DNA from: Bacillota bacterium
GTDB taxonomy: Bacteria > Armatimonadota > Hebobacteria > Hebobacterales > Hebobacteraceae
Direction of reading: 5' to 3'
NCBI GenBank assembly: GCA_030597345.1
Contig: JAUVSA010000035.1
Coordinates: 1 to 12,035, forward strand
DNA: 12,035 nucleotides
How positions within the stretch are numbered: position 1 is the first letter of the stretch; each line of letters begins with the position of its first letter. Under the pieces are notes generated by a model. That model saw only the letters and a list, made by a program, of their open reading frames with translations, had not been told where the DNA came from and searched no databases. Shown here piece by piece: positions 1 to 7,754 of this stretch. Both the position numbers and the translations under genes were made by a program.

Positions 1-1541
1 AGCTCTCCTATCACCGCGTATTTCTGCCGCGCTGACACGACCGAGAACACGTCCGCGCGCCCCACCGCCGCGCGCTCCCACTCCCACGCCTCCGCTATCG
101 CGCCCTCATCCCCGGCCACCGCCGCACGCGCCTGCGCCTCCGTCATTGCATATCCGTTCAAGTCGGCCCATAGAGGCGCCTCCGTCCTGATCCGCGATGC
201 TGCCCACGCCCCGTACGCGTGCACCGCCACTATCGCCTCCGGCCGTGCCCCCTCGCCCCGCTCTTGCAGCAGCTTCCCCGCCTCGAAGACCGAGTGCTCG
301 GCCGAGTAGTACGTGAAATGCTCCCCTCTGAATCGGAGCACCGGGGGCCGGCTTCCCTCTTGCTCGTACGCGTCGGCCATCCGACACCCCACCAGCGTCA
401 CCTCGTGCCCCTCTCGAAGCAGCGCCTCCGTTACGTGCCAGGTGCGGAAGCACAGCGCCCCCAGCCGTCGCTCCTTCTCGAAGGGCAGCGGCGCAAACCC
501 GATCACGAGGATCCGCTTCCCCGTCCCCGCAGACCCATGTCGTATCTCACCCGCGTCGGTCGCTTCCACTGCGGGCGCGGCCGCTCCCTTCTCCATCACT
601 TCCCCGTCCGACAGGAGCAGGCCCGCGCGCGCCCGGCGGCGCTTCACCAGTAGCTCCGGCAACTGCGCCGCCGCTCTCAGAAACGACCGACCGAGCCGGG
701 GGTCGGCCCGCGGCCGCATCAGACGCCGCCACAGTGACCGAAAGTGCTCTCCCAGCATGTTCCTATCGGTCAGCACCTTCCACGTGAACAGCAGCGCGTT
801 CTTGCCGAACATCAGCTCCACATACCCGGCCGGAAAGTTGCGCGGGCTGTTCGTCTGCCGGTGCTGATGCAGCATCCGGCTCTTCGGCTCGAAGAACACT
901 CGCCACCCCATCTTCTGGGCTCGATACGAAACGTCGAGGTCCTCGAAGTAGAACGGCCGAAACAGGCGATCGAATCCACCGAGGTGGAAGAAGTGCTCCC
1001 GCCGCATCGCGCTCGATCCACCCCCCGCGTACAGCACCGGCACCGCCTCCTCTGACAACCGGCAGTCGAGCTTCGACGGGTCCTCGTGTTGCAGCACGAA
1101 CATCCCGTCCTCAAACCGCGCCCTCACCAGACCCGTCTCCCGCACAACGCCCCCCGCCACACACGTCGGCGCCATCTCGATGCGGGCGGTGGCTCCGAAC
1201 ACCCTGGGATCGTCGAAGTGCTTCAGCAGCGGCCCAAGGAAGTCCGGAGCCACCAGCATATCGTTGTTCAGGAAGACCAGCACCTCCCCCCGCGCCACCC
1301 CCGCGGCCGCGTTGTTGGCGCCGGCAAAGCGCAGATTTCGTCTCAGTGCCACCACCCGCACCTGAGGGAACTCCCGCTGCACGAACTCCACCGTGTCGTC
1401 GCGGCTCGCATCGTCTACCACGATCACCTCGTGGTCTCCGCCCGCCGCAGCCACCGCGCGCAGGACCCGCGGCAGGCAGGTCTCCAGGAGATGCCGGCCG
1501 TTCCAGGTGGAGATGATCAGGCTCGCACGGGGTGCGCTCAC
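1..1541 (-). CDS. GT2-GT4 two-domain glycosyltransferase (3' end outside window)
   Basis: The frame reads open from a GTG at 1541 to the window edge, giving 513 complete codons without a stop. The N-terminal domain is a GT-A fold family 2 glycosyltransferase. It shows a start strand with STWNG (about residues 11-15), the nucleotide-binding VVDDAS (41-46), the metal-binding LNND (91-94), and the acceptor-side FYFEDLD (197-203) with the probable catalytic acid. A basic linker near 300-345 leads into a second Rossmann-like start, KRILVIGFAPLPF (342-354), with LREGHEVTLVG. This is typical of a GT-B (GT4-like) N-terminal half, and its C-terminal half lies beyond position 1. The GTG overlaps the epimerase stop as GTGA, which fixes the start and suggests translational coupling. 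The GT2 part closely resembles the one in gene 12000-9736, sharing the string KNALLFTWK. The sugar donor and acceptor cannot be told from sequence. Confidence 0.88.
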   Translation of the reverse strand, partial: MSAPRASLIISTWNGRHLLETCLPRVLRAVAAAGGDHEVIVVDDASRDDTVEFVQREFPQVRVVALRRNLRFAGANNAAAGVARGEVLVFLNNDMLVAPDFLGPLLKHFDDPRVFGATARIEMAPTCVAGGVVRETGLVRARFEDGMFVLQHEDPSKLDCRLSEEAVPVLYAGGGSSAMRREHFFHLGGFDRLFRPFYFEDLDVSYRAQKMGWRVFFEPKSRMLHQHRQTNSPRNFPAGYVELMFGKNALLFTWKVLTDRNMLGEHFRSLWRRLMRPRADPRLGRSFLRAAAQLPELLVKRRRARAGLLLSDGEVMEKGAAAPAVEATDAGEIRHGSAGTGKRILVIGFAPLPFEKERRLGALCFRTWHVTEALLREGHEVTLVGCRMADAYEQEGSRPPVLRFRGEHFTYYSAEHSVFEAGKLLQERGEGARPEAIVAVHAYGAWAASRIRTEAPLWADLNGYAMTEAQARAAVAGDEGAIAEAWEWERAAVGRADVFSVVSARQKYAVIGE

Positions 1542-2578
1542 GGCTGCTCGCGTTCGCCCCTGCTGTCACTGCCCCCGGATCCGTTGCCCAGCCAGATGTG
1601 AGGCGCTTTCTTGCTGGGCAGCTCCAGCCTTTCGTCGGTCCACGGCTGGGGGCCAAGCTTCCGCGCCCACTCTGCCATGCGCCGAACCCCTTCCTCCAGG
1701 CCGAGCCGTTCTTCATACCCCAGCAGGGCCTCCGACTTCTCCCACGTGCAGTACGCGTACTTCACCTCCCGGGGCCGATCCGGCAGGTACACGAGCTCCG
1801 GCTCTGCCTCGAACTCGGCGGCCACCATCCTGGCCAGCTCGTTGATCGAAACCGGGTGCTTCCCGCCCACGTTTACGATCTCGCCATCCAGCTCCGGCCG
1901 CAGCTCGGCCGCACGCAGGAGCGCAGGCAGCGAGTCACCGATGTAGCTGAAGGCGCGCTTCTGTTCCCCGTCGCCGTATATAAAAAGGGGCTCCCCCCGC
2001 ATGATGCGGTTCATGAAGATCCCTACTACATTGCGGTAATGATCCCGCAAGCTCTGCCGCTCCCCGAAAACGTTGTGGGGCCGGACGATCGTGTAGCCGA
2101 ATTCATGCACATCCGCCAGGATCTCGGTGATCTCCTCCATCGCCACTTTGTTGACCGCATAGACGTCCACTGGTTCCCGCGGCATCGTTTCGTCAAAGGG
2201 CGGTTCTTGATCGCCGTACACCGCCATCGAGCTGTACAGCACAACCTTCTTTACACCCGCCTGAATGGCCGGCACCAGCACGCTCGCATATCCCATCAGG
2301 TTCCGGCCGCACACGTCGCGCGGCTGAAACTGGGACGCTCCCTCCCGCGCATTGGCCGCCAGGTGACACAACACCTCGGGTTCGTGGTCCTTCACCACTC
2401 TCTCGGTGGCCTCCGCGTCCCGCACGTCCACCTTGCAGAACTTGACGTTGCCGACTATATTCTCGCGAGTTCCGCCGCTGAGGTCGTCTATCCCCACTAC
2501 CTCGTGGCCCGCGCCCGCCAGTCCCTCCGCTACGTGACTACCGATGAAACCTGCTGCTCCCGTCACTAGTACTCGCAC
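1538..2578 (-). CDS. NAD-dependent nucleotide-sugar epimerase/dehydratase
   Basis: This is a 346-residue extended short-chain dehydrogenase of the UDP-glucose 4-epimerase/dehydratase superfamily. Visible motifs are the NAD-binding GAAGFIG (residues 7-13), an acidic pair DD at 31-32 that suits NAD(H) binding, LAANAREG (73-80), SSMAVYG (116-122) with the active-site Ser, and YAVNK (140-144) supplying the catalytic Tyr and Lys. VRPHNVFGE (165-173) and YGDGEQ with RAFSYI (201-213) are substrate-side motifs of sugar epimerases. Length is usual for the family, plus a short polar tail after about residue 320. It probably makes an activated hexose for the surrounding transferases in the cytoplasm, and 4-epimerisation is the likeliest reaction, though a decarboxylase or dehydratase is not excluded. 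The GTG start at 2578 has a good AGGAG six bases upstream. The gene overlaps the next start by GTGA. Confidence 0.93.
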   Translation of the reverse strand: MRVLVTGAAGFIGSHVAEGLAGAGHEVVGIDDLSGGTRENIVGNVKFCKVDVRDAEATERVVKDHEPEVLCHLAANAREGASQFQPRDVCGRNLMGYASVLVPAIQAGVKKVVLYSSMAVYGDQEPPFDETMPREPVDVYAVNKVAMEEITEILADVHEFGYTIVRPHNVFGERQSLRDHYRNVVGIFMNRIMRGEPLFIYGDGEQKRAFSYIGDSLPALLRAAELRPELDGEIVNVGGKHPVSINELARMVAAEFEAEPELVYLPDRPREVKYAYCTWEKSEALLGYEERLGLEEGVRRMAEWARKLGPQPWTDERLELPSKKAPHIWLGNGSGGSDSRGEREQP

Positions 2579-2584
2579 TCGCTT

Positions 2585-2589
2585 CTCCT
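2585..2589 (-). promoter_or_regulatory. Ribosome binding site of the epimerase gene
   Basis: AGGAG on the minus strand lies six bases before the GTG at 2578 and supports that non-ATG start. It is one of the best Shine-Dalgarno matches in the window. It sits in the 37-bp gap (2579-2615), where no hairpin or terminator is evident, so the epimerase is probably read from the same transcript but initiated on its own rather than by stop-start overlap. Confidence 0.7.
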
Positions 2590-2615
2590 GTTTCTGTGAA
2601 CTCGTTCTGCTCCAC

Positions 2616-3143
2616 TCAATCTGTATCTTTCACGCGTCTCGCCCGGCGATCCTGCTGTTCTCCCCGGGCGGGCCCCTCACTCAGATCCGTTACCGCCACC
2701 GCGGCCAGCATCGGCAGCAGCCAGACCAGCCCCAGTGCCGCCACATAGCATTCGGCCGCCAACTGGGACGCTGACCGCATGAGTGCAGCAAGTGGCGTCC
2801 AGCCCCTCACGAGCCTTCCCTCCTCGCAGAGGAGAGTCCTGTGAGACCCGGAGAGCGCGGCCAGCGCCAGCGCCTGCCAGTACCCCCTGCTCAGGCACTG
2901 GTCCGGACCGGAGGCCACCACAACCAGGTCGAAGCGCCGACGGCGCAGTTCGCCAATCAGCCTCCGTGCTCCGAGCGATCGCCAAATCAGATACTCGGCA
3001 GGCGCTCTCCATGCCGCCCGCCGGGGATTCGTGCCCACCAGGGCAGTGATCTCCGCCTCCTGCTGCCGGTGCTTCACCTCGTTCAGAAGCGCCGCGAGCG
3101 CTTCCTCGGCCATGATAGAGATGACGAGAATGCGAGACATCAT
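2616..3143 (-). CDS. Small half-GT-B (GT9-like) protein with C-terminal membrane segment
   Basis: A 175-residue protein of uncertain function. The N-terminus SRILVISI (3-10) looks like the first strand of a GT-B/heptosyltransferase-like Rossmann fold. It is followed by a helix, EITALVG (31-37), an Arg-rich helix, and FDLVVVASGPD (71-81) with RGYWQALALAALSG (86-99). That resembles the N-terminal half of family 9 glycosyltransferases, but the nucleotide-sugar-binding C-terminal half is missing. Residues about 128-151 are hydrophobic and could cross or dip into the membrane, and a charged tail ends the protein. The order of features matches the small protein at 9302-9739 and the N-terminus of the radical SAM gene. 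ATGATG at 3143 gives two possible starts. I chose the first because GAGGA lies nine bases before it. The frame runs open further upstream, but that part lies inside the preceding GT2 gene. Catalytic activity is doubtful, and a scaffold or membrane-adaptor role is only an inference. Confidence 0.75.
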   Translation of the reverse strand: MMSRILVISIMAEEALAALLNEVKHRQQEAEITALVGTNPRRAAWRAPAEYLIWRSLGARRLIGELRRRRFDLVVVASGPDQCLSRGYWQALALAALSGSHRTLLCEEGRLVRGWTPLAALMRSASQLAAECYVAALGLVWLLPMLAAVAVTDLSEGPARGEQQDRRARRVKDTD

Positions 3144-3148
3144 CCCCC

Positions 3149-4120
3149 TTAGTCCTCTGGCGGCCGCCGGGTATGTCGCGCGCCCAGTGCCAGCAGTTGC
3201 TCGAATCGCTCCCGCGGCGCCGCTCGACGCCGCCTGATCTCCCGCCTCCGGCTCAGCATGCGCGGCATCTGGGCCAGCGCACCCATCACCACCGCTGGCA
3301 GCATCCCGCCGTGCCCGCGCCTGACCAGCGCCATGGCTGCGGCCCGCCATCCGCCCCAGATGCCCGGCAAGTGCCGGAGCAGCGACCCGAGCGGCCAGTC
3401 CTTCGTCCACACATGCACCGTGTTTCGCATTCCGAGCAAGACCGCCCGCTGGCTCCTGATCCCGCGCGATACGCCTTCCCGGTGTTTCACCACCGCGGTC
3501 GGTACGTACCTTGCTCGCCAGCCGGCCCACTGCGCGCGCCAGTTCAGGTCCGCATCCTCGAAGCTGATGAAGAAGTCCGGATCGAACAGGCCGATCTCGT
3601 CTAACATCCCGCGGCGATACAGGGCCGCACCCGCGCACGCGCCCAGCACCTCTCGAGGGCGATCGAACCACTCCCCATCCCGCTCTCTCCGCCCGATGTC
3701 CACCACCACTCCGTCCGGCCCGCAGGCGTGGCCCGCCGAGTTGATCAGGGCCGGATCGTCGTAGTACACCATCTTCGGCGCGCACATCCCCAGGCCCGGA
3801 TCGGCTCGCAGCGCGCCCACCAGCTCCTCCAGATAGCGCGCATCCAACTCGGTGTCATTGTTGAGAAGCGCGACGAACTCTCCCCGGCTCGCGCGTATCC
3901 CCGCATTGACCGCCAGGCAGAACCCCAGGTTCTCGGAGAACCGCAGCACTCGCACCTCGGGGTATCGGTCTGCCGCCAGCTCCACAGACCCATCCGTGGA
4001 CCCGTTGTCCGGCATGATGACCTCGAAGTCTCGGAACGTCTGCGCCCGCACCGAGTCCAGGCAAACCGGCAGCAGGTGCGCGCCATTCCAGTTCAGCACC
4101 ACCACAGAGACCGCGGGCAT
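3149..4120 (-). CDS. Family 2 glycosyltransferase, rhamnosyltransferase-like
   Basis: A 323-residue GT-A fold glycosyltransferase expected to act at the cytoplasmic face of the membrane on a growing surface glycan. It begins with SVVVLNWNG (5-13). It has DNGSTDGS (38-45) for nucleotide binding, SENLGFCLAVNAG (62-74), LNNDTELD (86-93) with the metal-binding Asp, and FEDADLNWRAQWAGWR (187-202) with the acidic catalytic region followed by VVKH. This motif set is usual for WbbL-like rhamnosyltransferases, though the sugar is a guess. The C-terminus is strongly basic (RRREIRRRR near 291-299), suited to a membrane surface. I chose the ATG at 4120, which shares one base with the upstream stop (TGATG), with GAGGG a few bases before it. 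An upstream extension of 17 residues is possible but would overlap the previous gene and adds no domain. Confidence 0.92.
   Translation of the reverse strand: MPAVSVVVLNWNGAHLLPVCLDSVRAQTFRDFEVIMPDNGSTDGSVELAADRYPEVRVLRFSENLGFCLAVNAGIRASRGEFVALLNNDTELDARYLEELVGALRADPGLGMCAPKMVYYDDPALINSAGHACGPDGVVVDIGRRERDGEWFDRPREVLGACAGAALYRRGMLDEIGLFDPDFFISFEDADLNWRAQWAGWRARYVPTAVVKHREGVSRGIRSQRAVLLGMRNTVHVWTKDWPLGSLLRHLPGIWGGWRAAAMALVRRGHGGMLPAVVMGALAQMPRMLSRRREIRRRRAAPRERFEQLLALGARHTRRPPED
3153..3157 (-). promoter_or_regulatory. Ribosome binding site deciding the start at 3143
   Basis: GAGGA on the minus strand lies nine bases before the first of two tandem ATG codons (3143 and 3140), inside the last codons of the preceding GT2 gene. 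A run of five G lies between that gene's TAA and the ATG. The site supports starting the small protein here, against a much longer frame that would overlap the GT2 gene. Confidence 0.55.
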
Positions 4121-5217
4121 CACTCCGCCCTCACGCCCCGCCCAAACCCCAGCTTTCGCAGCACCGCCCATCCCATCCTGGCAAACCCTTCAGACCAGCG
4201 ATAGAGCCGCCGCGAGGTCACGCGGTCCCACTCCTCCTTCACCCGGTGCAGCTCCGCCCGGAGCTTGACCAGCTCCTCCTTGTCCGGGTCCATCTCGCCA
4301 AAGACATCCCGCACCCACGCTCGCCCCGCCTCCACCTGGTCCGCATTGCTCCACAGCTCCTTCAGGTCGGTCTCAGGCGGCGGCTCTTCTCTCCGCAGGT
4401 CGTCTCGCACCCCCAGCGCGTAGGCGTATTCCGAGGCCGCCTCGAAGAACTTGAGCGCGGTCGTCATTCGTGCCGAATGGGCGATTCCCAGATCGACCTT
4501 CAGCTCCGGATGCTTGCGATAGAACAGTGCCGCCGCCCGCCCACACAGACGCTGCCTGACCAGGTGCCGCTCGAGCGTCGTCTCGTGGTGATGGTATGTC
4601 CGCGCGGCCGGTCGGTACACGATCCGCAGCCCCCGCTTCTGCATCCGATAGGCCAGCTCCACATCTTCGAAGGCCGCATGCTTGAAGTCCTCGTCGAACC
4701 CGCCCGCCTCCTCCATCCGGTGCCGTTGCGCCGAGCAGTTGGCCGTGTAGAAATGCCACGGCCCGACGTTCTCCGGGTCCTCGATCCGGTTGAACCCGAA
4801 CTGCACTCCCTCCTCCAGGAAGGCCATGAACGGGCTGATCGTCAGCTCCGGGTGCCATGTCACATACCCCACTACCCCGACGTCTCCGGACTCCTCGTAC
4901 ACCCGCAGATGCTCATCTACCAGACGTTTGTCCGGCAAGCAGTCATCCCCGGTGAACAGCACGATCTCCCCCCGCGCCTCTCTCACCCCGACGTTCCGTG
5001 CCGCCGCTGGACCCTTGTTCTCCTGCCGCACATATCGAAGCCGCGTCTCGTCTGTCCCGATCCCCGCCACCACCTCCGGAGTCTCGTCCGTCGACCCATC
5101 GTCCACCACCACGATCTCATAGCTCTCCGGCGCGGCCGTCTGCTCCAGCAGCCCTCGCAGCGCCCGTCCCAGCAGCTCGCACCGGTTATGTGTCGGCACT
5201 ACCACCGTGAGCCTCAC
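4120..5217 (-). CDS. Family 2 glycosyltransferase with coiled-coil and basic C-terminal tail
   Basis: A 365-residue GT2 enzyme. The GT-A domain occupies about residues 1-240: VVVPTHNR (5-12), VVVDDGSTDE (36-45), NKGPAAARNVG (67-77), FTGDDCLP (88-95) with the metal-binding acidic pair, GGFDEDF (172-178), FEDVELAYR (183-191) and a His cluster at 209-211. After a variable region comes a short probable coiled coil (about 312-338) and the tail RVTSRRLYRW (332-341) with ARMGWAVLRKLG (346-357). Nearly the same tail ends the upstream CsaB-GT4 protein, so it may be a shared membrane or partner-binding element. The GTG at 5217 overlaps the previous stop as GTGA and starts exactly at the first beta strand. 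A longer frame upstream to 5355 adds 46 low-complexity residues from inside the previous gene and was rejected. Sugar specificity is unknown. Confidence 0.92.
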   Translation of the reverse strand: MRLTVVVPTHNRCELLGRALRGLLEQTAAPESYEIVVVDDGSTDETPEVVAGIGTDETRLRYVRQENKGPAAARNVGVREARGEIVLFTGDDCLPDKRLVDEHLRVYEESGDVGVVGYVTWHPELTISPFMAFLEEGVQFGFNRIEDPENVGPWHFYTANCSAQRHRMEEAGGFDEDFKHAAFEDVELAYRMQKRGLRIVYRPAARTYHHHETTLERHLVRQRLCGRAAALFYRKHPELKVDLGIAHSARMTTALKFFEAASEYAYALGVRDDLRREEPPPETDLKELWSNADQVEAGRAWVRDVFGEMDPDKEELVKLRAELHRVKEEWDRVTSRRLYRWSEGFARMGWAVLRKLGFGRGVRAE

Positions 5218-7754
5218 CGTCTCACCCCCAGCCTCCGCAGCATTCCCCAACCCGCCCGCGCCGCTGCCGCCGACCACCGGTGCAGCCGCCGCGAGGTCAC
5301 TCTCCGAAACTCCTCCTGCAGCCGCACGAGCTCCGCCTCCACCGTTTCCCCCCACTCCCTCATTCGCTGCGCCTCATATCCCCGGTCCGCCGCCAGCCGC
5401 GCCAGAAACTCGGCGTGTCGCCGCGTCGCCTCCATTGCCGCCTGCGCCTGTTGCAGGTCACCCCGCCCCCCGTGGAGCGCCAGCGCCAACCGATATCCCT
5501 CCAGCGTCCGCTCCGCCGCAGTCTTCCAGCCGTACCGTTCCCGCACATGCTCCCGCAGCGCTTGCGACCGCGGCCCCTCGTAGGCCGCCACGACCGCCGC
5601 GCGGATGGACTCGAGCGATCGCGGGTCACAGTACCACGCCATCTCTCCGAGATACTCCCGCGCCAGCCCCCGGTCCGTCGAAACCACATTGCACCCGGCC
5701 GCAGCCGCCTCCAGCGTCGAAAGCCCCGGCGTCTCGAACCAGCCCGGCAGCGCATGCACCTTGGCCGCCGCATAGGCGCTAGCCAGCTCCTCCTGCGGCA
5801 GCGACTCGATGAAAGTCACATTATCGTCCGCGTAACGGCGACACAGCTCTCGGTATTCCTCCGGGTTGGCCTGACCGACGAGCACCAAGGGAATCCCCGA
5901 CCCGCGCAGCGCGGCCACCAGCGCAAGCTGATTCTTTCTCTTCTCGACCCGGGCCGCGCAGAGGACGAAGTCCCGCAGTCCGTACTTCTCCCGAAAAGCA
6001 TCCGGCCGCGCCTCGAAGAACAGCTCGCTTACCCCATTGGGCACCACTACCGTCCGGCTCAAGTCCATCCCATAGGCATCGTGCAATAACCTGGCTTCCC
6101 CCTCCCCGTTCGGCAGATAGACCGCTGCGCAGTCGATTGCCGCCTGCCGCTGCTGGTCCAGCCGAGCCCTTCGCCGGGCCTCTATCGGATCGGGCGGCGG
6201 CGCGGGCATCGGCCGCGGCAGTCCCTCCTCCGGCGGCGGCAGCTCCCAGTAGTCCGGATCGCCCCATTCCCAGAACTCCCCGAAGTCCCAGTATACAGTG
6301 GAAAGCGCCACCGGCCTTCCCTGCGCCACCGCGTCGAGGCACTGCCGCCACGGCTCCAGCGGCCGCCCCAGGTTGAAGGCGTGAACCAGGTCGTATTCAT
6401 CGAGGTCGGGCGACTCCTTAGCGCTCAACTTAACATTGACCCCGAGTGCCTCCAACTGCTGCCGCGTCTGCTCCATCTGCACTGTGTCTCCGCCCGGTTT
6501 CTCCAGGTAGTCGGGCCGAATCTGCATCAGCACTCGAATCTCGTCCAGTGGGGTCAGCTGCGTCGCAATCGGCCGGAAGTGTGGTTCGAGTCGCCTCGCC
6601 TCCAGCAGCTCCTTCGCGAGCTCCGCCGACAGAGCGGCGCGTTCCCGTAGCTCGCCCCTTCTCGCCTCCAGCCGCGCGGCCACTCCCTCCCGTTCGCTGA
6701 GCAGCGCTTCACATGACTCGATTACCGCGCTCGCCTCGAACTCACCGGCCGAATGTACGTGCGCGCCGAGGCCGGCTGCCCGCGCGAACTCATCAACTTT
6801 CGCGTCATATGAGAGCGCCACAAACGGCGTGCCCGCGTCGAGCGCCAGAACCAGGGCATGCAGTCGCATCCCCACCACCAGATCGAAGCGCGCCAGTGCC
6901 CCAACCAGATCGGGCGGCAGCGCCGCTGGCCCCACTAATACCGCTCCCGCCTCCCTCCCCGCCGCTCGAGCCACCTCTTCGAGCACCGGCCAATCATCAT
7001 CGTGCAGGCGCTGCAGCGGCAGCAGAACGGCCGTCCCTCCCAGCCGCTCCCGCACCGCTCTGACCAGCGCGGTCCCGCCCGCTGCCAGTCGCTTCCTCTC
7101 CCCCTCATCGCCCCACGGCCGAAGGTTGACCGCCACCCACGGCCTCGGGGCTTCCTCGATGCCCCATTGCTGCAGCAGCGACTCCCCCGCCTCCGTCGAT
7201 CTTGCCTCCACCGCCACGGCCGGGTCGGCCGCTACGTGCACTCGGGTTCGCGGCACCCTGCACGCCACCACCAGGTCTGCAGACGCTTGATCCCGCAGCG
7301 TGATGGCCTTCGATTGCTCCGCGATAAAACGCACCACCTGCCGCGCCGACTCGGTCAGCAGCGGGCCAACGCCCAGGCCGTATAGCATCACCGGCCGGCC
7401 CGCCGCCCCCGCCGCGGCCGCCATCCGCGCCATCTCGTACAACCATTGCCGGTCCGGCGGATCGCCTACCAGCCGCGCCAGGCTCGCGTCGTACCCGACG
7501 TCGTACAGCAGGCCCCCGCCTCCGAGCACCCCCAGGTCCGCTTCTTCTATCGCCCGCGCCAGCTCCGCCCGGTCTTCGTACGAAATCGCAGTCGCGCCGA
7601 ACGCCCCCGCCAGCTTCCCCAGCTCCGGCCCCCCGGCCACATGGATGGGCCGCTCGGGAAGGGCATCCCGGAGCTGTGTCAGCATCCCCCATAGGATCGC
7701 GTCATCCCCGATGTTCGTGTAGCCGGCCGCGCCGCAGATCAGCAGATGTCTCAC
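5214..7754 (-). CDS. csaB: CsaB-type polysaccharide pyruvyl transferase fused to GT4 glycosyltransferase
   Basis: An 846-residue two-enzyme fusion. Residues 1 to about 380 are a polysaccharide pyruvyl transferase of the CsaB family. Signature strings are GYTNIGDDAI (11-20), GVLGGGGLLYD (75-85), GLGVGPL (126-132), DPAV (177-180), GMRLHALVLALDAGTPFVAL (295-314) and SYDAKVDEFA (315-324). CsaB adds a pyruvate ketal from phosphoenolpyruvate to cell-wall glycan, which SLH-domain proteins then bind. Residues about 405-760 are a GT-B family 4 transferase: KPGGDTVQM (419-427), STVYWD (485-490), VVVPNGV (569-575), ARVEKRKNQ (601-609), and FETPGLSTLEAAAAGCNVV (673-691) with the EX7E pair E674 and E682. 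A Pro-rich acidic insert lies at about 503-526. A probable coiled coil (765-820) and the tail RVTSRRLHRW (818-827) close the protein. CsaB proteins are usually about 350 residues and stand-alone. The GTG at 7754 overlaps the radical SAM stop as GTGA. The symbol applies to the first domain only. Confidence 0.93.
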   Translation of the reverse strand: MRHLLICGAAGYTNIGDDAILWGMLTQLRDALPERPIHVAGGPELGKLAGAFGATAISYEDRAELARAIEEADLGVLGGGGLLYDVGYDASLARLVGDPPDRQWLYEMARMAAAAGAAGRPVMLYGLGVGPLLTESARQVVRFIAEQSKAITLRDQASADLVVACRVPRTRVHVAADPAVAVEARSTEAGESLLQQWGIEEAPRPWVAVNLRPWGDEGERKRLAAGGTALVRAVRERLGGTAVLLPLQRLHDDDWPVLEEVARAAGREAGAVLVGPAALPPDLVGALARFDLVVGMRLHALVLALDAGTPFVALSYDAKVDEFARAAGLGAHVHSAGEFEASAVIESCEALLSEREGVAARLEARRGELRERAALSAELAKELLEARRLEPHFRPIATQLTPLDEIRVLMQIRPDYLEKPGGDTVQMEQTRQQLEALGVNVKLSAKESPDLDEYDLVHAFNLGRPLEPWRQCLDAVAQGRPVALSTVYWDFGEFWEWGDPDYWELPPPEEGLPRPMPAPPPDPIEARRRARLDQQRQAAIDCAAVYLPNGEGEARLLHDAYGMDLSRTVVVPNGVSELFFEARPDAFREKYGLRDFVLCAARVEKRKNQLALVAALRGSGIPLVLVGQANPEEYRELCRRYADDNVTFIESLPQEELASAYAAAKVHALPGWFETPGLSTLEAAAAGCNVVSTDRGLAREYLGEMAWYCDPRSLESIRAAVVAAYEGPRSQALREHVRERYGWKTAAERTLEGYRLALALHGGRGDLQQAQAAMEATRRHAEFLARLAADRGYEAQRMREWGETVEAELVRLQEEFRRVTSRRLHRWSAAAARAGWGMLRRLGVRR

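Noticed and set aside
1532..2569. Plus-strand frame of 345 codons opposite the epimerase
   Set aside because: It mirrors the epimerase almost end to end, and the minus strand carries the full catalytic motif set.
2579..2615. Possible terminator or promoter in the 37-bp gap before the epimerase
   Set aside because: The gap is lower in G+C than its surroundings but shows no inverted repeat, T-run or recognisable -10/-35 pair. Only the ribosome binding site is supported.
3144..3785. Upstream extension of the small protein at 2616-3143 to 389 residues
   Set aside because: The extra 214 residues are low-complexity Arg/Gly/Ala sequence read in another frame of the GT2 gene, whose motifs are intact.
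5218..5355. Longer start for the GT2 gene at 5217
   Set aside because: It adds 46 Gly/Ala-rich residues from inside the coding region of the previous gene. The GTGA overlap at 5217 begins exactly at the first strand.
4246..5583. Long plus-strand frame of 445 codons opposite the GT2 and CsaB-GT4 genes
   Set aside because: It is a shadow frame in high-GC DNA: Arg/Pro/His-rich, no domain motifs, and it crosses a gene junction on the other strand that has clear motifs on both sides.
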